The notes under the pieces: model-generated | What the model was told of the DNA's origin: nothing | Databases searched by the model: none | What the model saw: the letters and a program-made list of their open reading frames with translations, nothing else | NCBI GenBank assembly: GCA_022606425.2 | Contig: JAHDVF020000892.1 | Location: 927,106 to 991,105 of the forward strand | DNA: 64,000 nt | Reading direction: 5' to 3' | Source of the DNA: Lepidostoma basale | Taxonomy: Eukaryota > Arthropoda > Insecta > Trichoptera > Lepidostomatidae | In this document: positions 11,428 through 21,694 of the stretch, one piece after another | Numbering within the stretch: position 1 is the first letter of the stretch | Layout of the letters: every line of letters starts with the position of its first letter | Made by a program: the position numbers and the translations under genes

Positions 11428-11700
11428 GATGTGTTCAAACCATCTTAATGACCCTTTCATTATTTTGTTCAAAACACTTTCATAAGAGATTAGATTTCTA
11501 CTACGTTTATTATACTTTCATCCCTTATTTGCCAGTTACATGCATCACTTCCATGTGTCGGTACAAGAACAATACTGTAGACTTACATCTTAGCTTTTTG
11601 GGTAGGTTTTTGTTTGCGATGATAAATTTAAGAGCACCATTCACTAGATTTATTTTATTGCTAAAATTGCATATGAAACATGTTGAAAAGATTAATTCAT
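11428..11700 (-). pseudogene. Probable upstream N1-like LINE fragment
   Basis: Resembles, on the minus strand, the N1 region upstream of WFGHM (GTTCAAACCATCTTAATGA is close to the 6490-6515 sequence). The 84-codon plus-strand frame is most likely an antisense shadow. Confidence 0.4.
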
Positions 11701-11939
11701 AAAAACGACGGTCTGGAAATCGGGTGAATTTATTATTATTAATAATAAAAGAGCGAAGTTGATCATGTGCCAGCAGAGTAAAGTGGGGTTATTGCGGGTG
11801 TCGATCATGCACCATCACGGCAATCCCACAACTCGTGAAACTATTCTCCTATAAACGAAAATCATAAATAAAGCAAGGCTCAAATAAAAAGAAAACAATA
11901 CGATTCAACACACACGAATAAAGCAGAGTGCTCAATACC

Positions 11940-12170
11940 TCCCGAGCCGTGAACTGCGATAATATTCATATTTCCCGGTCGTAAGAGCGGAGTGTCGAGT
12001 GCGGGAAAAAATCCAGCCCGCTTTTACGAGAGGGATGAAATTTCAACAAGTCACTACAGACAAAACAAGTAGTGATATCTGGAGTCATCTGGCGGGGCGG
12101 GCGAGGGGGCGGACGTGACAAACATGGCACACCACATTCGCGAACATTACGACTGAGGGATGCTCAGAGC
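11940..12170. other. Unique GC-rich island
   Basis: CpG-rich sequence including GGCGGGGCGGGCGAGGGGGC. Not repeated in the window, no coding motif. Candidate conserved noncoding DNA. Confidence 0.4.
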
Positions 12171-12283
12171 CAGGGGATGGAGTGTTAGTATCTACAACGT
12201 GCTCTGATTTGATGGCATCTGTTTTTTTTTTTCTTATTAAAAATACGGATATGCCTTTACAGTATCTTCGTCAATTTTTATAA

Positions 12284-12430
12284 ACGATAGTCAAATGATT
12301 GTACTAAAATCTTTAGATGTAGTTCATTTTTAATTACATATGACTGGTCCAGTATTTTGATACCAGTGAGCCTGGCGAAACCGATCGCTATCGAAATAAA
12401 GACAAAAGTGAAAGCAGTTCTTAAATAACA
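12284..12430 (+). repeat. Family C hammerhead-like element, rearranged
   Basis: An inverted family C 3' end (TCAAATGATTGTACTAAAAT) joins a plus-oriented remnant CCAGTGAGCCTGGCGAAACC with GATCGCTATCGAAATAAAGA and the GACAAAAGTGAAAGCAGTT tail. The core box upstream of the hairpin is TTTTGAT, not CTGANGA. Confidence 0.6.
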
Positions 12431-12439
12431 ACGTATTAT

Positions 12440-12720
12440 TGAATAATTAATTTTAAACGTGTCAATTTTACGAATAAATAATATTTTATTTCCCTTGAGA
12501 TATGTTTCGGACAACCAGTCGTTCTTCACTGATACATATTATAAAGATACATATTTGAAATATTATAAAAAATTTTACAAATATGATCAATTTTGACAGA
12601 TGTTACAAAAATTTCTTTTGGAACGTTTATTTAAACGTCTGTCTGATGTGTGATTTTAATAGTATTGTATTGTATATACAAAGTATAAAAAAAATTTAAA
12701 AGACAAATAAAACATCTACA
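12440..12720 (-). repeat. Family D hammerhead-like element plus body
   Basis: On the minus strand: GTGAAGA (12523-12529), hairpin ACGACTGGTTGTCC, GAAACATAT. One change at C3 and one in helix III. The 12545-12650 sequence (AAATATGATCAATTTTGACA, GGAACGTTTAT) reappears next to the family D' motif at 39828-39895, so it is likely element body. Confidence 0.6.
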
Positions 12721-12769
12721 ACACAAAATATAGCGAATATAGAAGAAACATTATTTATTTATTTATTTT

Positions 12770-12990
12770 TTCTTGAACAATGGTGTAAAACTCTATATTA
12801 AATAATTAATATGATTGAAAAGGTCTGTCTTCTAGGAGTTGTATTATATTTAAGATAAAATGACACGATTCGATCTTCTAAGGTCCATTATCAAATTGTA
12901 AATCAAAACATTTGATAATGCCTTAGAAGGGCAAAATTTCAAAAATATAATAAAACTCCGAGAAGACAGACTTCATTCATATTAATATTT
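12770..12990. repeat. Family A inverted pair
   Basis: Starts with the inverted 3' module TTGAACAATGGTGTAAAACT, then TCTAGGAGTTGTATTATATT. The ribozyme-like axis has AAGGTCCATTATCAAATTG and CATTTGATAATGCCTTAGAA; it ends with AATAAAACTCCGAGAAGACA and TTCATTCATATTAATA. Core in both arms is TTGATAA-like, so C3 and G8 are changed. Confidence 0.7.
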
Positions 12991-12994
12991 ATTT

Positions 12995-13829
12995 AATTAT
13001 TTATTATCCAAAGGGTAGAATTATTGGGGTATTTTTGTACAATCCATCTTATTGTTTTTAAATATCGATTAATGTTCAATTTTCGGTAGTTTTCAATAAA
13101 AACGGACAAAGATAAAGGCTTGGGCAAAACCAAATTGGAAGCTTGTATGTCATCGTAGAGAGAGCGAAAGAAATCGTGATGAAGCAAGACAGGCTTCAAT
13201 CGAACTATCTAAATCAACATTATATGGAGAAATTTAGGACGTCACTCTTATTTTAATAGTTTATACTTGGCTTAAACATACAGTTCTATTAAAGTGCTTA
13301 TTTAATTTATGCCACAAAACATTTCTTATTAATTGTAAGAGCTATGCCTAGTCTTATCCGTACATAATTAAAATGCTGATATGATACACATAAAATGAAA
13401 TGATATGATAATGTACACGAAAATAATAAATGTATACGAGTACATCACATAATACGTTAATACCATAAGCTACAAATCTTTGTATAAAAGGCAAGATAGA
13501 TTATTTCCTTGTGATTATGTTTTTACTCAAGTACTTAAGAAAATTCTAGCAAGATTGCGCAAATATGAATAATTTTATTATTAACTCCCATAAGCAGATA
13601 ATATTTCAACGATAATAAAACCGTTTTATTGAAGATTTCAACACTGAATTTAGGGCTTTAACACAATTACAATGCTCGCATAAACATCTCCCGCCATCCG
13701 AACACTGCGCCATTATAAATAAAACGAGACATCCCGCGTTAAAACTCGCGCCTCGGAACAATAGCGTTATCTTTACGTCTTCATCCAGGACTAAGACGGA
13801 CCGAAAGCGTTTATTTACTGCCAAACCTT
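12995..13829. other. Unannotated stretch
   Basis: AT-rich, grading into mixed composition from about 13600. No repeat or gene recognised. Confidence 0.4.
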
Positions 13830-13930
13830 TCGAGGATCCTCAAGCGCCGAGATCGACGCCGTTAGGAGTGACGGCAGGGGGCGCCCTAGACGGCGTCGTC
13901 GCCGGCGGAACGGTCGCTTGGAATGCATCG
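13830..13930. other. GC/CpG-rich island
   Basis: CpG-dense patch (GGCGCCCTAGACGGCGTCGT and neighbours), single copy within the window. Confidence 0.45.
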
Positions 13931-14129
13931 CCGTAATATAATAACAACTAACAACAACGGGAGATCAAATCATTGTTTATGATATGACGTAACTACGTAT
14001 TAAATTGTTACTATCAATATTATAACGACAATTTCAGTAAGCTGTTATATTTGCATCAAAACTTCAGAACAACAGATGACATAGAAAAATATTATCTATG
14101 GCAGTAAAAGAAAACGAATATTAGAAATG

Positions 14130-14720
14130 GCAATTTTTTTTTCTTTTTTTTGTGAATGTATACTTATACTTGTATACGAATACTGGATTTCACCTATGGT
14201 AGGTGATTAATTCATGAAATTCATTTCAGTACATTCACAAAAAAAATATTTGTAATCATTCTGGTCAATTCTTTGGCATATGGATAGGAGTGATATGTCC
14301 AGGCGGCTTCTAAACAATGCGCTAATGGCGACAGCCTTCACATTGTGTTAATAAAGTATTTTGCTAAATGCTAAAAATTAATCTCCATAGATGGCGTTAG
14401 TGTGTGGATTATATAGATTAATCTTAAAAAGATTAACATATGTAATCAAATCTACATAGATGGCGTATTGAAACTGACATGTGAAGTTAAGTATAGATTT
14501 GTAACATATATACAACCTCCAAAAATTTGTCTCATAAAGAAATAGGTGGAATGGGGAATGTTGTAATTACATAAAACGTGCGCTTAACCCAACCAATGAC
14601 AGGTCATAAGTCCTGTCAATACCATGATCAGCCATATTCAGTTTCCAGTTTGCATCTTCGTCTCTATCAAGATACAATTAAATTAGAAATGGCATTTAAT
14701 ATAAACTATTAGACATTTTC
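14130..14720 (+). repeat. R-A repeat (unclassified, about 400-590 bp)
   Basis: Shares with 58880-59280, 59985-60310, 62830-63195 and 31603-31770 the blocks CATAGATGGCGTTAGTG, AATGGGGAATGTTGTAATTA, CCAACCAATGACAGGTCATA and CTTCGTCTCTATCAAGATAC. At its left a 105-bp minipalindrome (14143-14247) has ends TTTTTGTGAATGTA / TACATTCACAAAAA and contains ACGAATACTGGATTTCACC, which follows R-A in other copies. No coding capacity. Confidence 0.7.
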
Positions 14721-14724
14721 TCGT

Positions 14725-15925
14725 ACATATACGAATAATATAATTAAATGTAACATAAAAAACAAATCCCTTCTCCTTCTTCTATTTGGCATCTCCCACT
14801 TTAAGTTATGAATACAAAAACAAAATTAAAATTATTATAATATATGACATAAATTCATTTTCATTTTTAATTATTTAATAAACACACTAACCAGTTCAGT
14901 GAGCAACGATCCGTTCTATTGATTGTCTTCGCTGTTTTTTATCTGCTTTCAAAACTTGGCCATCTGCAAAAAAACGAAACAAAAATTAAGTTATTGTAAT
15001 AACATGTTAACAAGAACATAAAATATAAAATAATGTAAAAGCAAAATACACAACCCAAAATATATTCAATGAATCAAAATTTAAATTAAGAACAGTTGTA
15101 CACATTGGATATGTTCATACATAATATTTCAAATCAAATCTAATCAGTTAAATTCCTCAACAGACATTTCAAACATTAGTAATTAAGACATCTCAGTAAA
15201 GTACATATATAATATAATAATATATATTTAATAGGACTATCTCACGTAGAAACATTACATTTCACTCTCTAAATCTATATACGCGAACGCAAGAGAGAAA
15301 AATTATTAGTCTTGTTCAAATAAATCGATTATTGCTTCAATCGGTTTTAGGTAATTTTTGTGAGTGAAACTATCGTCCTGAAAGTTTATTCAATAATAAA
15401 AATATTACAATTTTATCAATTTCTTTGAAATATCTCACGAAAGTTCCATTTTCCGATTTGAAACCCTCATTATAAAGTGTGTAGTAAGTACACAGCGTCG
15501 TTACACACGATATTTCTTAACCACACCAACGAAATGTTTAAGGAGTTGCCTAGGTGATGAGCGCTCTTGAAAGGAATTTTTAGTAGAAGGTGAGAAGATA
15601 TAAGAGGAAAACAAATAAATTAATTGAGCTAAAAGATAGATAGGTTCCTGAAACTAGAAAATGCAAGATCAATGGAAATAGTGAAATGACACGTAAGCTC
15701 TTAAAAGTTAATAAAAATTGAATGACCAATGAAACCGATCACAAACGAGAATGTGGCATTTTTTTAATGTTTCAGTCCTAAGGATTGGTTTGCAGCAAAG
15801 TCTATTCACATCTTTATTGGCTATTAAGATGCCATTTCGGGTTTTAAATGTGGTTGTTTCCCTGTTGTTTTTCACATTTTTGTTTACAACAGGTTACATG
15901 ATCCCAATTACTTTATACATGGTTG
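14725..15925. other. Unannotated stretch
   Basis: AT-rich, no shared repeat or RNA gene recognised. The 66-codon hydrophobic plus-strand frame at 15751 has no support as a gene. Confidence 0.4.
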
Positions 15926-15929
15926 TAGA

Positions 15930-16112
15930 TTTTGATTCTCATGACATGTGATAAGAACCTAGGTGACAGTAGCATTTATATTGTCACGTGAATTTTATCA
16001 GAGTAAAAACAAAGTGATAATTTTTTTTACACTGTCATTCCCGGGAATCGAACACGGTGTAGCAGTCAGATCTGTTGCCAAACTGCCACGAAGGCGGGCC
16101 GTGGCATCTAGT
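15930..16112 (-). repeat. SINE1 copy
   Basis: Minus-strand SINE1: box A region GGCAGTTTGGCAACAG (diverged), box B GTTCGATTCCCGGGAATG, then the GTGACA...TCACGTG...TTGTCAC body and TCACATGTCATGAGAATC. The head has CGTGGCAG as in the other copies. Confidence 0.75.
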
Positions 16113-16149
16113 AACAATGTAATCACGAAAGAGCTATAAAAATTAAAAC

Positions 16150-16510
16150 AAAATGAAATTACTCATCGCATTAAAAAAGTTTTATTGTTCGTCTCGCTCC
16201 CGTGCAGCTTTACGGCGGGACACATTTTTAAAACGCTGTAATAACGTTTCTGGTGCTCCTGAAGAGGGAGGCTCATTTGGTGGGAATTTGCATTCAGCAT
16301 CGTTACGGGCGCCGCGCCCCGCTCCCACCCCTCGCACCGCAATCTTTGCTCGTCTCGTGTCAAATCAAGTCCCCGACAGCTTTTATTACTTCTCTCCGAT
16401 TGTGTCTGCAGGAGGTCTATAATTCTAATAAAACGCGCCGATGTATGGTATTGCGATTTTAGGGATGGCTGAATGCGGGAGAAAATCAATTTCAAGTTTT
16501 CCAGCAATCA
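16150..16510. other. Unique GC-richer island
   Basis: Both strands have 70-114 codon frames because stops are rare in GC-rich sequence. No motif supports either as a gene. Includes CGGGCGCCGCGCCCCGCTCC. Possibly conserved noncoding DNA. Confidence 0.4.
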
Positions 16511-16549
16511 ATTTGATTTTCACGTTAATTTTCATTTATTAATGGTCCA

Positions 16550-16618
16550 TACTCTATTATTTATTATTTCTTTAACAATGGTGTAAAACTTCATATTACA
16601 TATATGTAATAATACTGA
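16550..16618 (-). repeat. Family A 3' module fragment
   Basis: TTCTTTAACAATGGTGTAAA followed by ACTTCATATTA matches the inverted 3' module seen at 12770 and 23700. No ribozyme core attached. Confidence 0.5.
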
Positions 16619-16619
16619 T

Positions 16620-16790
16620 GACCGTGGACGGCAAAGAGAAGTGCAGGGCGACCGCAACTACCGTGGAAAGATGACCTGAACAGACATGTCAGAAAAACCT
16701 GGATGCAATCTGCACAAGACACAGTGAAGTGGAAGCAAATGGAGGAGGCCTTTTTCCCGGGGTAAACGGGAATAGGCTAAAGAAAAAGAT
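16620..16790 (+). pseudogene. LINE RT C-terminal tail
   Basis: Reads KRSAGRPQLPWKDDLNRHV, RKTWMQSAQDTVKWKQMEEA, FFPG and a stop. The GRPxxxWxDD...WMxxAQDxxxWKxMEEA pattern is the typical end of an RTE-like element. 5'-truncated. Confidence 0.75.
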
Positions 16791-16794
16791 AATA

Positions 16795-16985
16795 TTGATG
16801 ACGACCTTCATGGCAAGGTGACAAGAGCTATGACGGCCATACCGAAGGTCCCGAATTCGATACCCGGTGATGGCGGCTTGGTTGTCACGCTATCTTTGGT
16901 CTGGTGTGGAATTCGAGTGACAGTAAAATGGCGATAGATTGGCTACCTATCACATGTCACGATAACCAATATAACAGTTTAAAAA
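16795..16985 (+). repeat. SINE1 copy
   Basis: Head GACCTTCATGGCAAGGTGAC (box A-like), GAAGGTCCCGAATTCGATAC (box B-like), GGTGATGGCGGCTTGGTTGT, TCTTTGGTCTGGTGTGGAAT, AAAATGGCGATAGATTGGCT and ACCTATCACATGTCACGATA. Nearly complete. Confidence 0.8.
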
Positions 16986-17439
16986 AAACATGTTGTATAG
17001 TTTTTTATGCAAAAAATGACAAAAAAAAATTATAACAATATTAAATATATCTATTGTTAGAAGTAGATCGTTTTCGTTAGGTGCCAAACGCAAACAACAA
17101 AACAGAAGGGTATGTGAAAACTTTTTTTTAAATAACGTTGTCAAAGTTGACAACTAGCAATCCATCAGTTTCGGATCAGGAAAAACACAATTAATAAATA
17201 AAATATATAAATTAAAACGCTGTTTGTTAAAAGAAATCAGTTAATTGTTTTTGAAATGTTTCGAAAATATTCAATAAAGCATCACAATTTATATATTCGT
17301 AATTGGATTTTCATGATCATACATCTGGACATATTTTTCTCGTGAAATAAAAAAATTCATATCTGCGATTGATGTCGAAATAAATAAATATGATAAAGCA
17401 CACCAGTGAGACAAGCAGTGAGTTAAGTTTGCACTGAAA

Positions 17440-17990
17440 ATAATTATTTTTAAATAATCCCTAAGAAAACTAAAACGCTATCGTTAATAAAAACGTTAAT
17501 CAGGAGCCTCAAAATTTTTAAAACATATAGAAGGATCTCCAATAATCATAGAAATAATAACTACATCTCTGCTTGTGAAAAACAAAAAGCTAGGGTTATA
17601 TCAAATAAGTATAAAAATGTAAGAAAAATATACAATCTATTATGAAAGAGGTCAATAAAAAATATTATTATAATTATAGTAAGAATTATAAAATATTCCA
17701 AAAATCAATAATTGTCAGAAAAATGTTTTGTTATGATTCCAGACCTTAGCAAATCTAACATGGACTAATGGATGGAAAAAAAGGGGGAGGCCAACCAGCG
17801 AGCCAAAATAAATAACATACTATATTTAAATTCAGTAATATTATAAATATAAGTATCCATTTTTCAAACATTGTTTATAAATATGTCAGTTGTAATCAAT
17901 TTAATTAAAAATATAATTCTCTTAAATAACTTTAATATCAATATTTAAATTCAGTGAATTTTATATACTCATATTAATATTAGTTTTAAT
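17440..17990 (+). repeat. R-D diverged repeat
   Basis: Shares GATTCCAGAC.TTAGCA, TTTTTCAAAC.TT...ATAAATATGTCAG and AATATTTA.ATTCAGT.AATTTTA with 24950-25300. Both copies end within about 50 bp of a ribozyme-element end (family E here, family C there), so R-D may be older element body. No coding frame. Confidence 0.45.
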
Positions 17991-18093
17991 TAAATAGTCC
18001 ATTGTTTTGGCCGAAACACTATGATACCTTAACCTTTTAAACTGTTGAATTAAAAATAACTTTGTTTTTGTATCACAATTGTATTTTATTTAA

Positions 18094-18135
18094 CGCGACA
18101 GCTGTTTCATCAACCTATGTTGACATCATCAAGTG
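18094..18135 (-). ncRNA. Hammerhead-like motif, family E left arm
   Basis: Minus strand: stem I strand TAACAC, core TTGATGA (18126-18132, C3 replaced by U), extra U, stem II GTCAAC/GTTGAT with loop ATAG, GAAA (18105-18108), palindromic helix III ACAGCTGT, C17 at 18097, then GCGTTA, which pairs with TAACAC except one A-C mismatch. Near-consensus; the C3 change should impair cleavage. Confidence 0.6.
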
Positions 18136-18142
18136 TTACATC

Positions 18143-18184
18143 ATGACTGATGATTTCAACATAGGTTGATGAACCACTGTCGCG
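18143..18184 (+). ncRNA. Broken hammerhead motif, family E right arm
   Basis: Consensus CTGATGA (18147-18153) and stem II TTTCAAC/GTTGAT, but GAAAC has become GAACC and helix III CACTGT. Predicted inactive, the mirror partner of 18094-18135. Confidence 0.6.
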
Positions 18185-18299
18185 TAAAATAAAATACAAT
18201 TGTGATACAAAAACAAAGTTATTTAATTTAACAGTTTAAAATATTAGTTTTGTATATAATCATGTTGAACACCCCTGAACAATATATAGATAAATCAGT

Positions 18300-18360
18300 T
18301 AATAACAGTGTCACCAGTCTGTTGATGCCAGCAAACCTAGCGAAACCGGTCACTCACATT
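18300..18360 (+). repeat. Family C hammerhead-like remnant
   Basis: CACCAGTCTGTTGATGCCAG, then CAAACCTAGCGAAACCGGTC. The core reads CTGTTGA: A6 is U, as in other family C copies. No tail retained. Confidence 0.6.
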
Positions 18361-18529
18361 CTATTTAATTATTATTTAAATTAAAACGAAACACAGAAAA
18401 TGTAAGCATGCTTGAATGAAATGACATCGAATATTTTATAATTTATAATAGAATATTGTTGCTTACATAGATATAAGAAGAAAACATATTCGATTTAAAA
18501 TTATATATATCACACATTAAGAGAGCAGT

Positions 18530-18840
18530 AAGCCAGGTACCACCTCCCGCCCAATTAAGAAATATAGCCCCCCGGACCGGGCGGAGGCAGAAGTTACCTC
18601 GGGATCTCATCGATCACCTTATTAACTTAGCAACAATCGGAGAGGTAATCCGTAAATAACGTCGTTAGTGCGGTTTTTATCAGTGGAAGCTAATGGCTCA
18701 CATCTCTCCTAATAGGAGCTCCCGCCATCTGTCCGCGGCGCGGGGAGGGAGCGGCGCGGGGTGGGTAGCGCCGCCGAGAAGCGGGAAAAGCCCTTTAGAT
18801 CGCGCGAAAGAGCGGGAAACCGAAGCTCTCACAAGTAAAG
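18530..18840. other. GC-rich unique island
   Basis: About 310 bp of high-GC, CpG-rich sequence including GGAGGGAGCGGCGCGGGGTG. No repeat copy and no coding motif; candidate conserved regulatory DNA. Confidence 0.45.
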
Positions 18841-19225
18841 AGCATTACCGTTTATAATGCAAATATTGTTTTCTTTAATAAATTTATTTCTTTAGTATTT
18901 GAGAGCGCACAATGTGCATCAACGTCGATTAAACATGTATAAGTAAGGATAACGGATGCATTTTTAACAAAAAATTTAAATTTTGTTTTAATACGCAAGG
19001 ATCATTATAATGGATAGAACACGTGAAAGAATGTTTATTGTTTATTGAACAATAATGTATTAACAAATGTATGAACAACGTTAATTCATATTTTTATATA
19101 ATAAATATTTTTCCCTAATGATCATGACTCACCGTTCTAACATTCCAATCGTCCTCGCGCACACTTTCTCCTACCCCTCTTTCTTCCATCCATTTTTTCA
19201 TATGTTGTTTTCTGATTTTATGTTT
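18841..19225. other. AT-rich, nothing recognised
   Basis: No feature supported. Confidence 0.4.
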
Positions 19226-19228
19226 AGT

Positions 19229-19325
19229 TTATTCTCTCACCCTGACGAAGCTCCGGCGGAAGCGAAACCGGTTGGTGTTACCAAATAAAGTGGTTAAGAT
19301 ACAAATACGAGTACTAAAAGTTTAT
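19229..19325 (+). repeat. Family B ribozyme element, single arm
   Basis: TAGTTTATTCTCTCACC, ribozyme, then TGTTACCAAATAAAGTGG and TACAAATACGAGTACTAAAA. The same tail occurs in both arms of 53196-53384. Confidence 0.75.
19238..19277 (+). ncRNA. Hammerhead ribozyme candidate, family B
   Basis: Stem I CACC (19238-19241) pairs with GGTG (19274-19277). Core CTGACGA at 19242-19248, one extra A, stem II GCTCC...GGAAGC, GAAA at 19264-19267, helix III ACCGGT (self-complementary, 19267-19272), U17 at 19273, so the predicted cut is after 19273. All invariant residues C3-A9, G12-A14 and U16.1 are present. The extra A before stem II occurs in several of these families. Confidence 0.75.
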
Positions 19326-19329
19326 TTTT

Positions 19330-19900
19330 GATTATTTATTTAATGATTTCAATAAGAAATTAATTTGTAAATAGAATAAAAATCTACACCCCAAAACGCG
19401 AAGGAATTTTTAAAATAACTAAAAAAGCATCTAAAAGAGATTAGGAATACAACATTTTTAGAATTCGAAACACATTATCTATAGATCACTTGAACCACCA
19501 TTTTGTTCAAACTCGAATTTCAAACAAATTATTAATCCATCCTGACTTTATCCGTCGGAGTCGACTCCCTGACAAATATCCCTCTCCCTCCGTCTCAATG
19601 GCGCAGATAAGGACAGAGATAAATGTGTTTCCATCCATTCCTCGCTTCCTCGTTCACTTACCATATTCTCTTCCCGATAAGCCGGCTACAGATGTAGTAC
19701 CTCCGCCGCTTCTGATCGCGCCCATTACTCTTAAAATTTCAGCATAATAGTGCGCCCTAATACGCTAATAACTTCCCCCTCTCCCAACACGTACCTACAC
19801 TACTTAGTATATATATATATATTTATGGATTATTTCTTTATATTTATACGTTGTCTAATTCGTATCATATTTTGCTTAACATTTAATAACATTCTCCTTA
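19330..19900. other. Unannotated, mixed composition
   Basis: The 85-codon plus-strand frame at 19490 has no recognisable motif; 19540-19760 is GC-richer and single-copy. Confidence 0.4.
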
Positions 19901-19904
19901 CATA

Positions 19905-20150
19905 ATCAAATGATTTTACTGAAATCTCTTGATGGAAGTTCATTTTAAATAATAATTAAATAAAACGAAAATTTTTAACTACTTCCACTTTTGTCTTTAT
20001 TTCGACAGCGACCGGTTTCGCCAGGCTCGCTGGCATTCACCAGTCTGTCGATGCCAGCGAGCCTGGCGAAACCGTTCGCTGTCTAAATAAAGACAAAAGT
20101 GGAAGTAGTTAAAAAATATCGTTTTATATAATTATTATTTTCCTTACATG
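19905..20150. repeat. Family C inverted pair
   Basis: Arms of about 100 bp: AACTACTTCCACTTTTGTCT ... complement, closing on a short axis near 20040. Each arm has a hammerhead-like motif: the minus one around 20007-20045 (TGGTGAA then GCCAGCGAGCCTGGC, GAAACCGGTC), the plus one around 20044-20080 (CTGTCGA, same hairpin, GAAACCGTTC). A6 of the core is lost in both. Left end carries the inverted family C 3' end (TTTTACTGAAATCTCTTGAT). Confidence 0.8.
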
Positions 20151-20764
20151 TTGTAAATAATGGATTGACTAACCGAATTTTCTAAAATAAAGGTAACATA
20201 AAATTGATCTTATAATTAAAATTGCATTAGATTGCCGAAGTCTGTTTTCAAATAAACCCCAATACATTGTTTCAAATTGATAAATCTAATACAACTAATG
20301 TTTTAATTTTACGTATTCTTTAAGCTTCAAAAAAAATCTCAAAAAATATTATTCCATTTTTTGCCAGTATAATTTTATTTTATTTTAATAAATATAATGT
20401 GACCCAATATTTTTCGAAATACGACGTACAAACAAAAAAGGGGTGGAATTATGTATAAAGGTGGAGGGGTACAATTAGGATTGAGTAGGTGGAACGGATA
20501 ACGGGAACATTTCGAACATGGGTATTAAATTTCAATTTTTTTGGCTGTTTATTTTATTTTCATTATTGTTGGTGGCTTTTTATAATTTATAAATTATTAA
20601 ATGTTAGATTTTTATCAATTATATACAAAATTTCGATACCGTTTTCTCTGTTAAACGTTTAATTATTTTCAATTAAACGATTAACGAAAGTCGTCTAATA
20701 TGTATGTTCTTTCATTCTTTTGTTAAAATTACGCGTTGTGAAATAACGTGAATTCGTTTAACTT

Positions 20765-21120
20765 AATTTGCAAGATGATTTTACTAAAATCTCGTGATGG
20801 AAGTTCATTTCTAATAATAATTAAATAAAACAATGTTTTTTAACTACTTCCACTTTTGCCTTTATTTTGACAGCTTCGAAATAAAGACAAAAATGGAAGT
20901 AGTTAAAAAAAACATCGTTTTATTTAATTATTATTATAATTGGTAAATAATAATTAAATAAAACGATATTTTTTAACTACTTTCACTTTTGGCTTTATGT
21001 TGACCAGCTTCGAAATAAAGACAAAAGTGGAAGTAGTTAAAAAAAACATCGTTTTATTTAATTAGTATTTAAAATGAACTTCCATCAAGAGATTTCAGTA
21101 AAATCATTTGATTATCTTTT
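20765..21120. repeat. Two nested family C palindromes without ribozyme cores
   Basis: Two successive foldbacks (about 20815-20930 and 20945-21070), each formed only by the TTTAACTACTTCCACTTTTG tail arms meeting at CAGCTTCGAAATAAAGAC. The hairpin and GAAAC box are missing. Flanked on both sides by family C 3' ends in opposite orientation (TTTTACTAAAATCTC and GAGATTTCAGTAAAATC). Confidence 0.8.
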
Positions 21121-21369
21121 AATTTGTAGACTCCCGACTGAATAAATTTATTAATGATTTATTATTGTTTAGTATGTTTTTTGTTTGCAGACGATGGTGA
21201 GTTAGTTTTTTTTAACTGAATGGTTAGTGTTTTTTTTACAGATATGCATAAAACATTATTTAACATGGCAACATCTGAAGTAGCGTTTTTTATAATGTAG
21301 ATTTGAAAACTTGTTGTTGAACAATTTTTGTATATTGTATACTGTACAACTATAATATTCAAAATCTAT

Positions 21370-21690
21370 TGGCCCCAAACAGTGTCAAATGCCGTTCTCT
21401 GGACCATGGCAGGCGAAAAGCCAATTAGAGAACAAGTCGCTAGGCGAAAATGGCAGTGGATCGGTCACACTCTGAGACAGAACCCAGCCTGCATCGCTCA
21501 GGGCGCACTAGACTGGTCCCGTATGGGGGGAAAGAGAAAGCGAGGCAGACCTAGAACCACCTGGAGAAGAACCCTGCAGGACGAGGTTAAGGCAGCAGGC
21601 CTCACTTGGGATGATGTTAAGCATCAGGCACGCGATAGAGTCGGGTGGAGAAGATTCCTTGAGGCCCTATGCACCACGGAGGTGTGACAG
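21370..21690 (+). pseudogene. LINE RT C-terminal fragment (GHTLRQ type)
   Basis: Open frame encoding PIREQVARRKWQWIGHTLRQ, then GGKRKRGRPRTTWRRTLQDE and VGWRRFLEALC with a stop. This is the C-terminal tail of an RTE/CR1-type element family that ends RRKWxWIGHTLR...KRGRPRxTWRR. Unusually intact reading frame over about 100 codons, suggesting a younger insertion. No endonuclease or RT core. Confidence 0.8.
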
Positions 21691-21694
21691 GACA

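Larger units (their letters stand above)
17997..18250. repeat. Family E inverted pair with two hammerhead motifs
   Basis: Outer end CCATTGTTTTGGCCGAAACA, then arms TTTGTATCACAATTGTATTT / its complement flank two opposed motifs separated by about 10 bp. Outer sequences are shared with 28155-28320 and 36925-37190, giving a reproducible element of about 250 bp. Confidence 0.8.

Noticed and set aside
14130..14720. R-A as a Helitron
   Set aside because: I could not find TC and CTRR ends with a terminal hairpin, so I left it unclassified.
16153..16507. Three frames of 69-114 codons on both strands as a possible exon
   Set aside because: Mutually exclusive frames in GC-rich DNA; no domain and no convincing splice context.
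18311..18355. Active hammerhead ribozyme in family C copy
   Set aside because: The core is CTGTTGA; the invariant A6 is missing, so I call it hammerhead-like only.
20765..21120. CRISPR array or tandem satellite
   Set aside because: Repeats are inverted, nested transposon arms without equal spacers; the sequence is eukaryotic.
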